The notes under the pieces: generated by a model
What the model was told of the DNA's origin: nothing
What the model saw: the letters and a program-made list of their open reading frames with translations, nothing else
Database searches by the model: none
Part shown: piece by piece, positions 49,160 to 60,491 of the stretch
Position numbering within the stretch: the first letter of the stretch is position 1
Layout of the letters: each line of letters starts with the position of its first letter
Assembly (NCBI GenBank): GCA_033977485.1
Contig: CM066992.1
Span: 102,250,140-102,314,139 of the forward strand
DNA from: Hydrangea macrophylla
Lineage: Eukaryota > Streptophyta > Magnoliopsida > Cornales > Hydrangeaceae
Reading direction: 5' to 3'
DNA length: 64,000 nucleotides
Translations under genes and position numbers: made by a program

Positions 49160-49724
49160 GAACTAGGGATAGCCGTTCAAATCCACCCGCCCAAACCTGA
49201 CCCAACCCGCCCACTTGCCAGCCTGCGAGGTCTATATCGAACTAACACTTATGTCCTTGCACGAGACACAACTTCATCAAATGATTATAAGAAAAAAAAA
49301 AAAAACAGCTGTAAAAAGTTATTTGCCAAACCAACTAAAATTTTCCAATCCAAAATCTAAAATAATTGATTAGCAAATGAGCATTAAAATCATTCATCAT
49401 CATAGGAGAGTAAGATTAGAAATGCATAACAGTGATAATTTAAGCATTCGCTATCATAGATGGAGTACAAACTTTCATATATCGCACAAAACAGAGCTCT
49501 AAACATTTTTCCCTTGCACTTAATAAAGATACAGAAAATGGATACACTAATGAATAGGAGTTGACATTGGAGCCTCAAATCTTTTTCTTCTGTCTATTGA
49601 ATAAAACAGATCAATTATGGATCCAAAGAGATGAGATGACCATGCATGGCTTCTGAATTTTGATTGCGTTGTCAGGTCTTTGTGAGTCTCAGCAGTTAGA
49701 AAATTTTTGGGGGGACCGTTGGGC
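49160..49724. other. 3' flank / 3' UTR side of the LAX2-like gene
   Basis: Contains CTAGGGATAGCCG (49163) resembling a decayed hAT-type end, and an AT-rich stretch. The bases next to 49725 are the 3' UTR of the minus-strand carrier gene. No coding sequence of its own. Confidence 0.5.
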
Positions 49725-52700
49725 TCAATGGTGGTGGAAGGTGGGCGGAGGAGGAGAGACGGTGGAATTGAGGTGGTGTGGGGGCGGAATAGGTGCTCCC
49801 GGTGATGGAGGGCATTGGTAACACTTTGTGAAAAGCCCAAAAGTATCAATTTGGTGAACAAAATTTGTCATGCTGGCCCACCCGCCAAACCCGAACCCGA
49901 CAACCAGTACCCAAACTACCACAAACATGTTGATCGTGTACGCGCCAGCCCACCTTCCTAGGTACTTCGGCGGTTGTTCCACTGCATTCTGTATCACCCC
50001 AATAAAAAAAAAGAACTTAATCAGACGGACAGGATCACACAATAATCAAGCCAGAGGTCCCACTTTTGCAAATCTCCAAAACGTTTTTTGGCACTCGAGC
50101 CAAGGCGCGTGGAGCTAATTGGCCCAATTACCAGGGAACAAAATTAAAGTGGTCCTGTGCCTGGTATGTACTGTATTAATTCCAATATTAGAAAAGACAC
50201 TTTAATCCGTTGAGAGGGAATCACGCACGAATCGAGATATTCTGCTCCTACTATAGCAGCAAGAATCTCGTTCTTTTCCAGCAAAATACATGTATATGGA
50301 TGTGTGTTTGTATACATTATGTATGTATGTAGGGTAAATTAAACTTTTCACCCTCACACTTCAAGTCGATTTCAATTTAGTCCTTTTGTATTGTAAAATT
50401 TTCTCAATTTAATTACCTATAAGTTGGACAAATGTATCAATTCAGCTCAATAGAAAATATTTCGTCACATATGTTTCAAGTCAAACTAGGGGCAAAAATG
50501 TTATTTTATGCTTGTATGTATTATGTATCTACCATATTATACATGACATGCATTATCCAATTTTTCTTTTCCTTTAATTTTGGTTGAGTCAAAATTTTGA
50601 TTTTTTTTTTGAAGGGTACAAATAGTAAAGTGTTTTTTTTTAGGGAGTGAATGATACTGATAGGGTACGTACTGTGTCCGTGCGTGTGTGTTAAGCTTAG
50701 CAATTAGCATATAGCTAGGGAGGGGTACGTAGTAGTAGGCCTGAGCCAGGGTACAAATAAATACCTCTCGAGCAGCGGCTGATTTGAAGGTGAAGATGTA
50801 AGCTAGAGAAGGAATGATGTAGACAGTGAAGCTAACGAGTAGTGATCCAACGGTGGAGTTGATGGGCCCAAAGAAAGGAAAGACGATTGCAAGAAACCAA
50901 ATGGGGACGACCACAGGCAATCTGGCCGCCGCCCTCTTGCACATGCTTTTACATTCGTGCATCCCAATCGCCTTTTCCCAAACAAAATACAAAGGCGTGC
51001 ATGCGAACCCAAATGTGATGAACTGCATGTTCCAATATAACAACCAAATTAACACTATTTATTATTCACTTAATTCCTTGCATGACGTTCCACATTATAC
51101 ACTAAATACGAGTAATTAATATTAATTATTATATATATATATATATAAACATATGTATAATGTATGTTCGTGCGTGCCTGGTGGATGAGCATCAAAGTGA
51201 CGGCCATGTCTCGGAAGGGAGTTTTAGGGAGCAGAGCAAAAGCATTGGAGTGATTGAGAAGCATGTCTCCGAAGGCCCAATACACAGCTGATGCGGACGG
51301 TAGTGTCAGTGTCAGCACATAGAGGGTAGCAAGTAAATATATGGCCTTGAACTTTTGTGGCTTCCACATTGCGTGCATTATCTCTCTGCATGTGCATGTC
51401 CAACCACCAAAAAAAAATTTTCTCTTTAGTTTTCACTTACGTACACACGACATAAACCACAAAATAAATAAATCAATAAAATCTGAACGTTGTGAAAATG
51501 TAAAATTAAAGAAGATTAAACTCTTATTGTTAATTAATCTTACTTCTGATAAAAAGGAAAAACTCCTATTAGTCACACTAAGGGTGTGGGCCTTCAATTT
51601 TTTGGGTCTCATTGTTTCGTTCATTGGGTTTTATGGACCAATGTTACAATTCACTTGGGGCTACATTAATCCATAATGGATCTCCTTTGTTTTTTTTTTT
51701 TTTTTTTAAAAAAAAAAAATTATCAAAGGTTTTACTATTTGATAATGGACTCCATAAATTAAAATACAATTGTTTCGCAAACCAAAGTTTTGCGATTCAA
51801 TTGCGAGAAAAGTGAGTGAATTGTAAAAATTTCAGATTGGTTCAGATTGGCCAAAAAGATGCACGCCTAGGCCAAAAGCAATTTTTTTGCACAATTATAT
51901 CACCGAAGTTATTCCACACAGGCCATAAATAACGAAACTTTTGCCAATGTTGCCATTCAATCGCCAAAAAATGCGATTCAATTGCAAAATTTTTTTTGAT
52001 TGTAAGAAATACTTTTAGACAACTAGTTATAGCCAATCGCAGAAACATAGGTCTATGTCAAACGTGTCCTAAGTTGTTTTTGTATAAATGACAAAGATGG
52101 ACCCCTTTTCAACCCCCAGATCTCTCGTTACAAAAAGCAAAAGTGATTAGAAAAAAGGGGTTTTGGCTTTCTACATTTGAAAAGGAAAAAAGGGGGGTTA
52201 CATCGAAAGGATAACTTTTTGCCTCCCACGCCTGGGAAGGGCAATATGGGGATAAATGATTTACAGCCATGTTTCAGGGAGTCCAAGCTTTTCAGGCAAA
52301 AACATTGTTGAGGGTCAGAATTGGGGAAATATGCTTCTTTATGCTTATACAGATATTTAGTCAGTAAATCGTATGGACTGGTCATGTCGAAACAAAGCTA
52401 AGGTTAAGTCACTTTCAAAAATGACTGTAATAGTAGTAAAATTGGCCTCAAAAGTACTATTTTACCCATGGGCTGGCGTTACAATCTATAAGGCTTATCG
52501 TACTTTGAGAAATTTTTGGTTATTGTGTTAAATAACGTAAAAGACACGAAGAATATAATTAGTAATATGTGATATTATTGTCTTACACAGTAACGGCATG
52601 TCCCCCAAATGTGTAGAGAATGTTTGTTGCCCCTGTGAAGTATAACACCATCTTGGCTGGACCTGAGTGTTTAACCCCTTCCACCTATAATTATTAATGG

Positions 52701-54889
52701 TCACAAATAATTGAAAATTTAGAAAAATGCTAATTGCAAACCTTTTCCACTTAATTGATTTAATCTAACACATAAATAGTGAAGTTATCATGAAATATAA
52801 AATTACGTCCTTCCATTTTGTAAATGAATATTAGATTCACTTTTTTTTTTTTTTTTGCTTGGAAAATATTTTTCTAAACGCTCCCATAATTTTCTCTACA
52901 CTCAGCATCTTGCATTGAGTGGCAGAACATGCAGCAACTGTACATGTGGGTATATAAACCACAATGTGGGTGCACTTAGAATTTTCCTTTTACTTAACCA
53001 TGTTGGTGTACGTCAATATAATTAAGAATTTTCATCACAACTAAAGGTCCATTTGGAAATGCTTATAAGAGGACGTGTTTAATTTAGTCCTACTCTCAAT
53101 TTCCATTTGGTATGAGAATCGTTCAATATTATGGTTTTTTTTTTTAATAAAAAATAACAGTTTTAACATAAAGATTAGAATGCCGACGTTCAATTTGGTA
53201 TTTTGTCCTTCCAAACATCGCTTAACATATTTCACAAGACTGAGACTAAAAAGCTGCACATGTAAAAATTTACATTTTTTATAGTACACGTGTAACAAAT
53301 TACATATATGTATATACTTGGTAGTAAATTAGTAATTAAGTACACATGTAAAGGTACCAAATGTAGTACTGTAGTAAATTAGGTAAATAATTCCAAATGG
53401 TAATTAATGTGAGTAAAAGATATTACCTGTCCATGGAGAAGTGATGCAATGGTGAGGTACCAAGCTGTATAAGTGGTCATAATCAAGCCCAGAAAGGACC
53501 AAATTCTGTAATTGTGAAATGAAGGAATGAAGACAGTCGTGGCACAACAAGCACCGAATATGTAAGTCCAAGTCCTCTTGTCCAGATTATCATTTATGTA
53601 ATATATATTGCTGCACATATTACCAAAAAAAAAAAAAAAATGCCCCAGGCCAGTTTTTTCAGAGACGGTCAGTGTTTGGTTAGTTGTTTATTTTTGATTA
53701 AGTAGACATATCTTAATTTGGTCATAATAAATTAAAAATTTGACAGTAAGAGTTAAAGAAAAGGCCAGAGATATATATAGATATATACCTTGCACAAGCT
53801 ATGAGTTGAATTACAGATCCAAACAGTAGAAAAGTGCAATTAAATGCCAAACCCACGTTCCTCCAGTGTTTCCCAAGAAGCCCATCAAGAACTTCAAACC
53901 ACTTTATTCATACAAAAAAGACACAAACCCATGTGTTGTTCATCAGAGATCGATATTAATTAGTGGATTCATGATATTTTACACGTATACACACTCCCCT
54001 TCATCCCAATTTAAAAATCCCTTCTTTAACATTTCAGAATTTTCTAATATTACAAGGACACTATTTAAATATACCGCTTATTACCTAGAGTAAAACTTTT
54101 CTTTATCACATAAAACGTCTCACACTGCAATTTTTATGTAAACTTTAAATAAGAAAAATTAATATAAAGAACTAAAATTCTTTTTGTGCGAAAGAAATTA
54201 AAAACTTCCACTATAACAAATAAACCTCTAGCTTAAATAGTAGTTGAAAGATTTTAAAAAGGTTTTTTTTTTTTTTTTGGTGTTGTTGTTGGGGGGGGGG
54301 GGGGGGGGGGGGGGGGAGGGGGAGGAGATGGGGGATGGAGAGAGTAAATTAATGAACTAGTATTATAATAATAGAGATTGTGTAAATAAATAAATTTAAT
54401 TTTAAGTACCTGAATGACATGGTTTCTGAAATCAACTTTCTCTCTTTCCTTTCTGGTTCTGTACTCAACATAGAGAACACTAATGAGATAGGCAGTCCAA
54501 CTACCCAGCAAACCATAGAATAGCTGAAATAATATCCCAGATAGCATCCCCAATTGAGAGAATGAGTATGGCAATGTTAGCAGCACTTGAGCCACCTGAT
54601 CATTGAAAAAAAAAAAAAAAAATACACCATAAAAATTTGTAAACAAACAAAATACATATATATATACACATATGTGGAAGAGGGAGGGGTCCATGATTAT
54701 ATATGAGTGATTAAACCATTAATTACTCACCTGATTTGAAGCACAGCTAAACCAAGCATCATAAACAGAGCCACCATGCCAGAAAAACTTGGATATTCTT
54801 GATTTCATATCCTTCGCCATCCCTTCACTACTTTCCATTTCTACATAACTCCCTGCAATCACCGTTTCCACCACTTTCTCCGATGCCAT
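49725..54889 (-). CDS. LAX2: Auxin influx carrier, AUX1/LAX family, LAX2-like (8 exons)
   Basis: Coding exons on the minus strand: 54889-54731, 54595-54410, 53901-53789, 53610-53427, 52684-52587, 51385-51178, 51022-50765, 49988-49725; 1470 bases, 489 residues, no stop inside, and all phases agree. It is a proton-coupled auxin importer of the plasma membrane (AAAP superfamily, about 11 membrane segments), known for vein and root patterning. Recognisable blocks: KFFWHGGSVYDAWFSCASNQ, VAQVLLTLPYSFSQLGMLSG, WFEVLDGLLGKHWRN, NIYYINDNLDKRTWTYIFGA, YFTGATNILYTFGGHAV, QFITFGFACTPLYFVWEK, and the tail TFGLFTKCYQCPP with a Pro/His-rich end. The N-terminus (ETVIAGSYVEME) and ENAVEQPP fit LAX2 better than AUX1. 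Splice sites are GT-AG except intron 6 (51177-51023), which begins GC. The gene is beside but outside the Copia nest. Confidence 0.95.
54291..54316 (+). repeat. Run of 26 G in LAX2 intron 2
   Basis: Uninterrupted G-run continued by AGGGGGAGGAG, next to a 16-base T run. It is on the template strand of the gene and could form a G-quadruplex. Its length is also prone to sequencing error. Confidence 0.85.
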
Positions 54890-54954
54890 CTCTCTCTCTC
54901 TCTCTCTCTCTGAAATGTTCTGTTACTCTCTCTCTCTCTGAAATGTTCTGTTAG
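54890..54954 (-). repeat. Duplicated GA-rich unit in the LAX2 5' leader
   Basis: The unit CTCTCTCTGAAATGTTCTGTTA occurs twice in tandem directly before the start codon (GA-rich, then TAACAGAACATTTCAGAGAG on the gene strand). Confidence 0.85.
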
Positions 54955-55048
54955 ACTGTTACTCTTTCTTAATTTAGTTCTAGAGTAGTGGGTGTTTTTC
55001 CAAAATGCGATTGAGATATGGGGCTTATAGCTAGTGGTGGGGTGTGTC

Positions 55049-55066
55049 CATATATATATATATATA
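55049..55066 (-). promoter_or_regulatory. Possible TATA box of the LAX2-like gene
   Basis: A TATATATATATA run 160-180 bases before the ATG on the gene strand. Another run lies at 55083-55101. Either could act; the microsatellite nature makes the call uncertain. Confidence 0.4.
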
Positions 55067-55109
55067 GCTACAAGTGTGTACATATATATATATATAAATA
55101 TATGTATAT

Positions 55110-56409
55110 GCACGCAAGACACATAACAGAGAAGATGTCTCGAAGGTTGGGAAGGCTGTTGGTGAAAGGTATAGTAGAGTGGAGGGTATTTTGGGAAACG
55201 AATAAAATCCGCTTTTTTGGAATTACAAGTTTCAACTTGTGTGGCATTGTGCCTTATTTTAGTTCTTCGATTAACTCTTATTCTTTTTTTAGCATATAGT
55301 TTTAAGAAAACATAATCACTATGATTATTCAAACAATCTAATTATAAGAGCGTGAATGGCTTGTCCGCACGAATGGGTTTCCCTAATTTCAAGGCTTATT
55401 ATATTGTTTTTCTTTCATTTGCCTAATCTACCCTTTTCTGTTGTCAATAATTATCTAATATGCCCTTACACTTTGACCATTATTTTGTCCTTTTTTTGAA
55501 TTTTGAATCTAAAAAGACATTGATCTAATACTCCGTAGTATATAGATTGGATTCAATTTCAACCTAAAGACAATTAAACTCTTACATACATATGAACGAA
55601 CTATAAATTAAGGGCACCAACTTCAAGACATTGATGTTTGATTGGATGATCTTATTTTCTTATACAACACCGCCAACTTATTATCAATTTTTTTTTTTTT
55701 TTTGAAAACCCAACTTCAGGACATTGGTGTTGGATTGGATGATCTTATTTTCTTAAACAACACCACCAACTTATTATCAATTTTTTTTTTTCAAAACCCA
55801 CCAACTTATTTTTTGAATTGTCCTGTTTATAAGTTATTCAATTAAACGAATCTTGCAATTCGAATTATTAATAGGATTAGCAACTACTTGCTCATAATAC
55901 TTGTGTCTTGATCTAATGGCATCTTGAAGCCGGACTACTTTGGCACTTTGACTTTAAGTGATGATTTGTGACACAATAAAAGGTTGTTTGGTTTGTTAGT
56001 CTATGATTGATCTAGGGGCGGCTCAACACTTTTGGTGGTTTTTGGCGAAAAACTAAAATATGCACTTTATCATATTTTGATATTGTACATATTTATGATT
56101 ATATTTCAGTATTAATTAAATTTTATTGTTTAAATTTATTTTTATCACTTTTTGAGTTTAAAATATATAGTATATTTTTTCTGAAAAGAATGTAATATTA
56201 CATGATATATATATATATACACATATACATATATATATGGTCCATTTGCTGTCGTCTAAGATGGCTAATGGTCGAGTCACCCCTAGATAGATCATGGCCA
56301 CCAACATATTAGTTTAGCCAATAAATAAATATTTTGTGCTTTTTTGAGAGTATACAGAACCTTTTTTTCTTCTTCTTTGATCAGTTGAATATACAGAACT
56401 TAATTCTTA
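55110..56409. other. Upstream of the LAX2-like gene, no gene recognised
   Basis: Probable promoter region at the low-coordinate side. A tandem duplication of about 90 bases at 55618-55800 (GACATTGATGTTTGATTGGATGATCTTATTTTCTT and its near copy, each ending in a T-run). AT-rich remainder, with a TA microsatellite near 56200-56240. Confidence 0.5.
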
Positions 56410-56677
56410 GGGTGTGTTTGATAACTCCATTAAGTGCTGAAAATGAAAAGATTCCGCACTTATTCTTTTTCAGTGCGTTTGATAACACACCACTTAATTG
56501 AAAAAGTAGCTCCAAAACCACTGAAAACTTTAAGTGAAAAATTTCTACTGAAAATAATCACTAAATGCATTCTACTTCAATAGTTGAAACACTGTTTTAA
56601 GGATTAAAACTTCAAGCGCTTAAAATTTTCAATACTTAAAATTCAGCACTTAATTTTCAGTTTTATCGAACGCACTA
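56410..56677. mobile_element. MITE-like element, family shared with 14361
   Basis: Starts GGGTGTGTTTGATAACTC and ends TTTTATCGAACGCAC; internal CAGTGCGTTTGATAA and CACTTAATTGAAAAA are shared with the copy at 14361-14646. Confidence 0.65.
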
Positions 56678-57309
56678 TTAGTTAATTGGGTGAGAAAGTA
56701 CTGGCTAGGAGAAGTAATTTGATTGTGTGATAAATTCGTATGGTTATTTTGTGTTTCATAAATTACATTGACTTGTCATTTCTTCTATTTGTGTAGATTA
56801 CACAATGTGTGTGTATATATATATATATATATTTATGGTAAATTATATTTCGTACTTTTATAGTTTGAGTGTGATTTAATTTGGTCCCTATAGTTTTAAT
56901 TTTGTCACTTCGATCCTTATAATTTAGTCTAGGTTCGATATATAGTCCATTCATTAATTTTTCTCTTAGTAAATTTATCATTATGCCCATAATGATACCT
57001 CACGTGTACATCATATGACCTATTCTGTCAAAAATCGTATGAAATTTTTATGAATGAATTACATTGAACCTAAATTGATACTATAAGAACCAAATTGACA
57101 AAATTGAAACTGCATGGACCCAAAAAACAGCACATCCGAACTACAATGGTGTAAAGTGTAATTTACACTATATTTTTTTTTTCTCTTTCTATGCCTTCAG
57201 GGCATATCCAAATTAATGGTGAATTTTTTGTTTTATATTGTTTTGGCCTTTTGGATTAAAAGATTACAAGCGAATATCTATGCTTTTACATGCACCATAA
57301 ATTCTCTAA

Positions 57310-57646
57310 GGCTCTGTTTGGTTCATAGATTTCGCAAGAGAAAAGGTAAGGAAACGAAAAACAGGAACGAAAACTAGCACTCTTGTGTTTTTCCTATTTT
57401 TCTTTCATTCGTTTTCAACATTAAAAGTTTTAAGGAAAAAAAAAAAATTTCTAAACTATAGTTACAATAAATGAGAGGAGAAATGACTCATAACATTCAA
57501 AATGATTAATTTTACTTCTCACTATTTTCTTATTCTTCTGGTCATTTATCTTATTAACTGAATAAAAAAAAAACTTCCTCTTTATTTATTTATTTATTTA
57601 TTTTTCTTTCCCTTTCACTCACTAAAGGCCAAAACCAAATATAGCC
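57310..57646. mobile_element. MITE-like inverted-repeat element
   Basis: Ends GGCTCTGTTTGGTTCATAG and CCAAAACCAAATATAGCC are imperfect inverted repeats; AT-rich non-coding interior. Confidence 0.55.
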
Positions 57647-59558
57647 ATAGAACTTCATCTGTTATGGGTAATCAATGCATGTCTAATACGAATATGATGA
57701 TGTCATAGTTTCATTAAGCTTACAGCATACTGAATATTCATCTCAAATGAGGTTGTTATAAATAGGAACAAATTAAGGAGAGAGGGTTATTGCAGTAAAA
57801 GGATTGGGATACTATTTCCAACCAATCAAATTAAATTGTTGTAGAAGAGCAATGAACTTAGTAGGGAAGGCAAAGAATAGAAATAAAAATAAATTACTTA
57901 CTAGTAGTGGAGTATAATATTAAGGAATGTGAAGGAGTGTAGGTGTGGGAATTATAGCAAAGCAGACCGAATGATTGCAACCAAACGGGGCGTGGTCGCT
58001 TTATAAGTAGAAGAAAGGTGCTTTTATCACATGGGGCAACTCCATATTAGCTTTTGTGGTGAACTCGAGAATCCATTTCTCTCCCTCCCAAAAGCCCCCA
58101 AACCCAGAAGTTAAACACCTACTCACATGGGCTTATTGGGAACCTATGGACAATTTGACTATCCCTTTGGGAGTGTTTGGTTATTTTGTACTAAGAGAAT
58201 ATTGGCCTTCAAAGTTTTTTTCTTTTAGTACACAACATGTCTATATGTTCACTTTAGTAAGTTCTTATATGTTTGTATTTATATGTTTTCATCATTTAGA
58301 TTCTCTTCTCCTATAAGTACAGCCTAGCCCAATTATATCTTTACCTTTCGCTTTTGGTGGCCAAAAAAAAAAAAAATTCTATTATTTCCTAATTTTGTGA
58401 AATTTACAAGAGATCTAGGTGTTCAAGTTCTTATGGAAATTGAACCTAAATATGATTCGACATCCAACATATCTCACTAGTTAAATTTGAAAAATGTTAT
58501 GCATCTTAAAATGCTTCATCAGTTGTACCGCATAATGTGGTAGTGACTGACGTACCACATACCATTACATATGGTACAACTGGCAAGATACTTGAAAATT
58601 AAAATTTCAAATTTAGGAAACGTAGCATTACTCATTAAATTTATGATATAGTGTGATCAATTCATAGTTTCATATCACCAAGTGATCAATAATTTCACAT
58701 TCAAATGTGACTTTATTTGTCCGTTTTATAATTACAAAATATTTTTTTGCCAAGCATGCAAAAAGGTAGTTAGGCGAGAGACTAGAAGTGACGATCCCTA
58801 CCTGCATGGTTGCATGGTTACTTATGACCAAAGTAGTCACTATCTGTTGGAAACCAATGACAACAATGCAGGAGTGTCTAGATCTTCTTAAGTCGGTTGA
58901 ATTATAGCAACCAAATCACTTGGAAGTAAATCAAATGTCGCTAGACCAGTACGCTTGGTGGTAATGACTCACACTTTAATGACTAAATGAACCGTTTGAT
59001 ATAATTGTTAGAACAATCAATGAATCAAACAACTTTTTCCAACAACCTTACCACAATTTTTCGCACTTGAGAGATCAACAAGAAACATCTGCTCATTATT
59101 GATTTTTTTTTTTCCCTTCAATTCAAATTTTGAGTATACAGTGATTTATGACGATGGTAAACCAGAATGAGTTTGTCTCTATAAATTAGAATAACACAAT
59201 GAAGCCAAAAATTGATATTATTGTGAAAAAGCAACTCTTACCAGGCGTTGTAAAAGCTTTTTGTTTTGGTTCAGTGCAACATATTTATAATGTTTGTTGG
59301 ACCAAAACACTCTCCACTCTTGAGTCATGCTTTCTAGCCACTGGGACCAGAAACATTCTCTCTGACTTTGTCCCCTTGACTGCATATATTGTGCAATATA
59401 TACGTGTATATATATATATATACATATATAGATAATTAGATATATATTAAAATTCATGCCTACAATATAACTGCCTTGTAGTATCAATTAGTTTGAATGT
59501 ATCAAATTAATATTATATTGACTACAGGTTTTTTAGAGTTTTTAAATTGAAACTCTTT
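57647..59558. other. Intergenic, no gene recognised
   Basis: AT-rich DNA with several short frames (for example 58056-58316, 58682-58891, 59199-59435), none with a recognisable domain. TA microsatellite near 59400-59430. Confidence 0.5.
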
Positions 59559-60025
59559 GGCCTCGTTTGACAGGTCGGATAAAACTGTCGGATTGGACTG
59601 GATAAGGCAAGATCAGACTGGACTACTAATCATGTCGGATAAGCTGTTATACTATCTTGTGTTTGGAACGTGCTGGATAAAACTGTCGGATAAGCTGTTT
59701 TATTATAATGTTGTGTTTGATCGTGCCCAGATATAAGTTTCAGATAATAACTAAATTATTATTTTTAACTCCAAAAAAAAAAAATCTGAAAAAAAAAAGA
59801 AAAAAAAGAAGATGTGATTAGAAAAAACAAATCTAAAAACACAAATATATATATATATATATATATATATGAAAAAAAAGAAGAAGCAAATTTGGGGGGA
59901 AAAAAAAGATCTGAAAAAAGGGGGAAAAAACCGAAAAACAAAAATCTGAAGGAAAAAAATTAAAAACAAAATAAATTTGAAAAAAAAAATCTGAAATTTT
60001 TTTTTTTGAAACAAAAAATCTAAAA

Positions 60026-60056
<31 letters not shown>

Positions 60057-60240
60057 TAAAAATTTTGAATAAAAAAATAAAAAATATTTCAAAAGTTATC
60101 CCAAACTCCCTCCCCCCACCATGGTATAGAGTTATTCCAATTTCTATGGGATATTTATCATATCCCGTGCACACGCCAAATGCTGGATAGGATAATTTTT
60201 ATCCTATCCGACCACCATCTCCTGCGCGCCAAACATGGCC
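59559..60240. mobile_element. MITE-like element with AT-rich core
   Basis: Left end GGCCTCGTTTGACAGGTCGG and right end CCGACC...GCCAAACATGGCC are inverted repeats. The interior includes long A-runs, (TA)n at 59845-59870 and (AAT)n near 60025-60055. Confidence 0.65.
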
Positions 60241-60242
60241 CT

Positions 60243-60491
60243 TAGGCCTCGTTTGTTTCGTAGGATTAAGGAGGGGATAGTGTGAGATTGGATTAATAGT
60301 CCCATTTAATCGAATAGTCCAGTATTTGGCAAGACCACTTTGCTCGGGACTAATTGTCCATTTTAAAAGAATAGTCCCACATATGGGGGACTAAGTTATA
60401 CCATGGGGGAGGTGGTATTATTAGTTCGGGGACTATCAATTAAATAGGACTAATTGTCCAATCCACCCTCCGCCATCCAAACGTGGCCTTA
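60243..60491. mobile_element. MITE-like element directly next to the previous one
   Basis: Ends TTAGGCCTCGTTTG and CAAACGTGGCCTTAGG are inverted repeats; inside, GGACTA and TAGTCC motifs also recur in both orientations. The first bases of its termini resemble those of the 59559 element. Confidence 0.65.

Noticed and set aside
50537..50764. Extension of LAX2 exon 7 beyond AAARE
   Set aside because: A GT donor follows GAG at 50765, and the last exon continues NAVEQPP in phase; the extension has no family similarity.
54254..54409. Extension of the LAX2 exon 2 frame into a poly-Pro stretch
   Set aside because: It is intron 2: a GT donor follows GTCATTCAG, and the next exon resumes the conserved WFEVLDG.
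58056..58316. 86-codon ORF starting MVNSRIHFSP
   Set aside because: No recognisable domain and no supporting context.
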